Source: CALAED01 sp937891035
GTDB taxonomy: Bacteria; Actinomycetota; Actinomycetes; Streptosporangiales; Streptosporangiaceae
Length of the DNA: 31,825 bases
Direction: 5' to 3'
Assembly (NCBI GenBank): GCA_035642125.1
Contig: DASQSZ010000496.1
Location: 1-31,825 of the forward strand
The notes under the pieces were generated by a model. The model was given only the letters and a program-made list of their open reading frames with translations. It had not been told where the DNA came from and did not search any database. Shown piece after piece: positions 30,609-31,825 of the stretch. A program made the position numbers and the translations under genes. The number at the start of each line of letters is the position of its first letter. Position 1 is the first letter of the stretch.

Positions 30609-31196
30609 TCACCCGGAGTTGGCCCACTGGGCCTCCCGGCCGAACGCCGCGAGCAGCCTGGTTTGCGCGTCGGCGTCCATGGGCAGGCGGGGGCGGGTCC
30701 CAATGGCCCCGGCTTTGCGGTACATCTCCTCCATCGGCCCGAACCATTGCGCGCACGCGTCGACCAGTTCGGGATCGAGCCGGTCGTCGCCGTCCGTCGC
30801 GACGGCCAGGTCCCAAGCGTGGATGAGGTGATCGGCGAACAGCTGCCAGGCGTACTCCTCGGCGGGCGCGTCGCCGAAGGACAGATGGACGGTGCGGTCA
30901 AGCACGCCGGGCGCGGTGAAGGCGACGATGGCCGCGTCCATGGCCTCGTGCGCCGCACGCTGTGGTTCCGCGCCGAGCAGATCGCCGTCGAGCGCGTCGC
31001 CGACCTCGGCGATGGTCTTGCCCGCCAGCAGCGGAACGGTCCAGCGGTCCTCGCCGACGACGTGGTTGACCAAGGCGCGCACGTCCCAGTCCAGGCAGGG
31101 CGTCGGCCGCGACCAGGCGTCGCCGGGGATCGAATCGACCCGGTCTTCGAACTCGCCTACCGCACGCCGGTGCAGCTTGATGATGTCGCGCTCCAT
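30609..31196 (-). CDS. TIGR03086 family metal-binding protein (maleylpyruvate-isomerase-like)
   Basis: A 195-residue DinB-fold protein. The family signature TPCLDWDVRALVNHVVGEDRW is at about 32-52 with a metal histidine at 45; the other ligands are expected in ADHLIHAWDLA (His123, His126) at about 121-131. The tail from about 140 is helical. TIGR03086 proteins resemble mycothiol-dependent isomerases, but their reaction is not established. It is a distant cousin of the protein at 21216-22025, although the two share little beyond the fold. GGGGAG six bases before the ATG at 31196 fixes the start. It is downstream of, but separated by a strong hairpin from, the DNA polymerase gene. Confidence 0.92.
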   Translation of the reverse strand: MERDIIKLHRRAVGEFEDRVDSIPGDAWSRPTPCLDWDVRALVNHVVGEDRWTVPLLAGKTIAEVGDALDGDLLGAEPQRAAHEAMDAAIVAFTAPGVLDRTVHLSFGDAPAEEYAWQLFADHLIHAWDLAVATDGDDRLDPELVDACAQWFGPMEEMYRKAGAIGTRPRLPMDADAQTRLLAAFGREAQWANSG

Positions 31197-31429
31197 GGCG
31201 ATCTCCCCTTCCGTAGTCAGACCTACGAGCGGGGGTGTGTTTCGTTATGCCCCCTTTTCATCCTGCCCACCGTGCCGCCGCCACCCCGCGCGATCCGCTC
31301 ATACTCCGCGACCTCCCCGGGACGACACATTTCTGGGACATGACGTTGCTGCGGTGTCCGATTCCGGCCACCATGTCGTATTACCTCATCGGCTCGCCCC
31401 GGGCTATCGACGTGCGCTCAACGGCGCAC

Positions 31430-31477
31430 GGAAACTCCCGCGTGACCGTTCGCGCCGCGGTCATGCGGGAGTTTTCC
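31430..31477. terminator. Long hairpin terminator after the DNA polymerase gene
   Basis: GGAAACTCCCGCGTGACCG (31430-31448) pairs with the arm at 31458-31477, with one mismatch and one extra T, across a nine-base loop. It lies 36 bases past the polymerase stop. The remainder of the 316-base gap 31197-31512 shows no gene and no other clear feature. Confidence 0.65.
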
Positions 31478-31512
31478 CAGCTCACCCGCTCCTCAGGCGG
31501 GACGGCCCGCGG

Positions 31513-31825
31513 TCACTTGGCGTCGGCGTAGCACTCGACGATCGCGATCTCGAGCGGAAAGACCACGGGGGTGGGGCCGAAGACGAGCCGCCCAGCCTCG
31601 GCGGCCGCGGATCGGATGACCGCGGCCACGGCGTCCGCGTGCTCCTCCGGGGTGTGCACGATCAGCTCGTCGTGCTGGAAGAACACCAGGTGCGGCCCGG
31701 CCTGGCTCGATCCGGCCCGCCCCGGTCCGGGCTGGGCGAACTCGGCGAGGCGCCGGCGGGTCACGGCCAGCAGGGCGAGCGCCCAATCGGCGGCGCTGGC
31801 CTGGACGACGAAGTTGCGGGTGAAC
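31513..31825 (-). CDS. Family-A DNA polymerase, C-terminal part (5' end outside the window)
   Basis: Only the last about 104 residues lie in the window; the start is beyond base 31825. The visible sequence begins FTRNFVVQASAADWALALLA, the region after the O helix, and contains motif C as FFQHDELIVHTPEEHADAV with the catalytic His-Asp-Glu, then FPLEIAIVECYADAK and a stop. This is the palm domain of a polymerase-I-like enzyme. The divergent wording and the PGPGRAGSSQAG insert ahead of motif C fit the shorter bifunctional 3'-5' exonuclease/polymerase that actinomycetes carry in addition to PolA. The assignment to the second polymerase rather than PolA itself is likely but not certain. Confidence 0.88.
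   Translation of the reverse strand, partial: FTRNFVVQASAADWALALLAVTRRRLAEFAQPGPGRAGSSQAGPHLVFFQHDELIVHTPEEHADAVAAVIRSAAAEAGRLVFGPTPVVFPLEIAIVECYADAK

Noticed and set aside
31235..31531. Plus-strand open frame of 98 codons between the TIGR03086 and polymerase genes
   Set aside because: Poor codon use, no ribosome site, and it crosses the long terminator hairpin.

Overview
The window comes from a high-GC actinobacterium. Nearly every codon third position in the real genes is G or C, and the gene content is typical of actinomycetes: a WhiB-type Fe-S regulator, a GAF/SpoIIE-phosphatase/anti-sigma-kinase protein, a DUF574 methyltransferase, two DinB-like maleylpyruvate-isomerase-fold proteins, a LigC-type ATP-dependent ligase and an IdeR/DmdR-type iron box. 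A filamentous actinomycete, perhaps of the Streptosporangiales group, is the best guess, but the order is inferred from gene content only. No tRNA, rRNA, CRISPR array, insertion sequence or phage gene was seen; this looks like chromosomal backbone.

Layout, left to right. 81-2867: a lone cytochrome P450, a DUF4180 gene with a leaderless-looking promoter, a possible gene relic, and a DUF574 methyltransferase on the minus strand. 2952-7176: LigC-like DNA ligase and a RibD-C-type reductase (both minus), divergent from the glycogen debranching enzyme glgX (plus). 7281-12822, all minus: a signalling run transcribed as methyltransferase, then GAF-SpoIIE-HATPase phosphatase, then membrane Ser/Thr kinase, then DUF72 protein, then a four-helix membrane protein. 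13076-15504: an agmatinase-family ureohydrolase (plus) meeting an SDR dehydrogenase (minus) that has a stress-sigma-like promoter, then a small two-helix membrane protein. 15578-17203: an AidB-like acyl-CoA dehydrogenase behind a perfect inverted repeat.

17288-20959, minus: an assimilatory sulfate-reduction operon. A promoter and a 25-residue leader peptide precede ferredoxin-type sulfite reductase, a 47-residue zinc ribbon, a four-cysteine APS reductase (cysH) and a two-domain sirohydrochlorin chelatase, which supplies siroheme for the reductase. The last three genes overlap head to tail. The ATP-sulfurylase genes are not in the window. A 42-residue Cys/His-rich protein lies just upstream.

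21216-25410: a DinB-like protein, a YihY membrane protein and a phosphoribosyltransferase (plus), then whiB and a sucrase/ferredoxin-like gene (minus), the latter with a near-consensus iron box at its promoter. 25496-30399: a glycerolipid cluster, with glpD and a TetR regulator (minus) divergent by 17 bp from an alkyl-DHAP-synthase-like flavoenzyme and a diacylglycerol-kinase-like lipid kinase (plus). From memory this matches the order of Rv2249c-Rv2252 in Mycobacterium tuberculosis. 30609-31825: a TIGR03086 protein, a strong terminator, and the C-terminal end of a family-A DNA polymerase running off the window.

The most interesting items are the sulfite-reductase leader peptide, the iron-box-controlled ferredoxin, and the divergent glycerolipid cluster.
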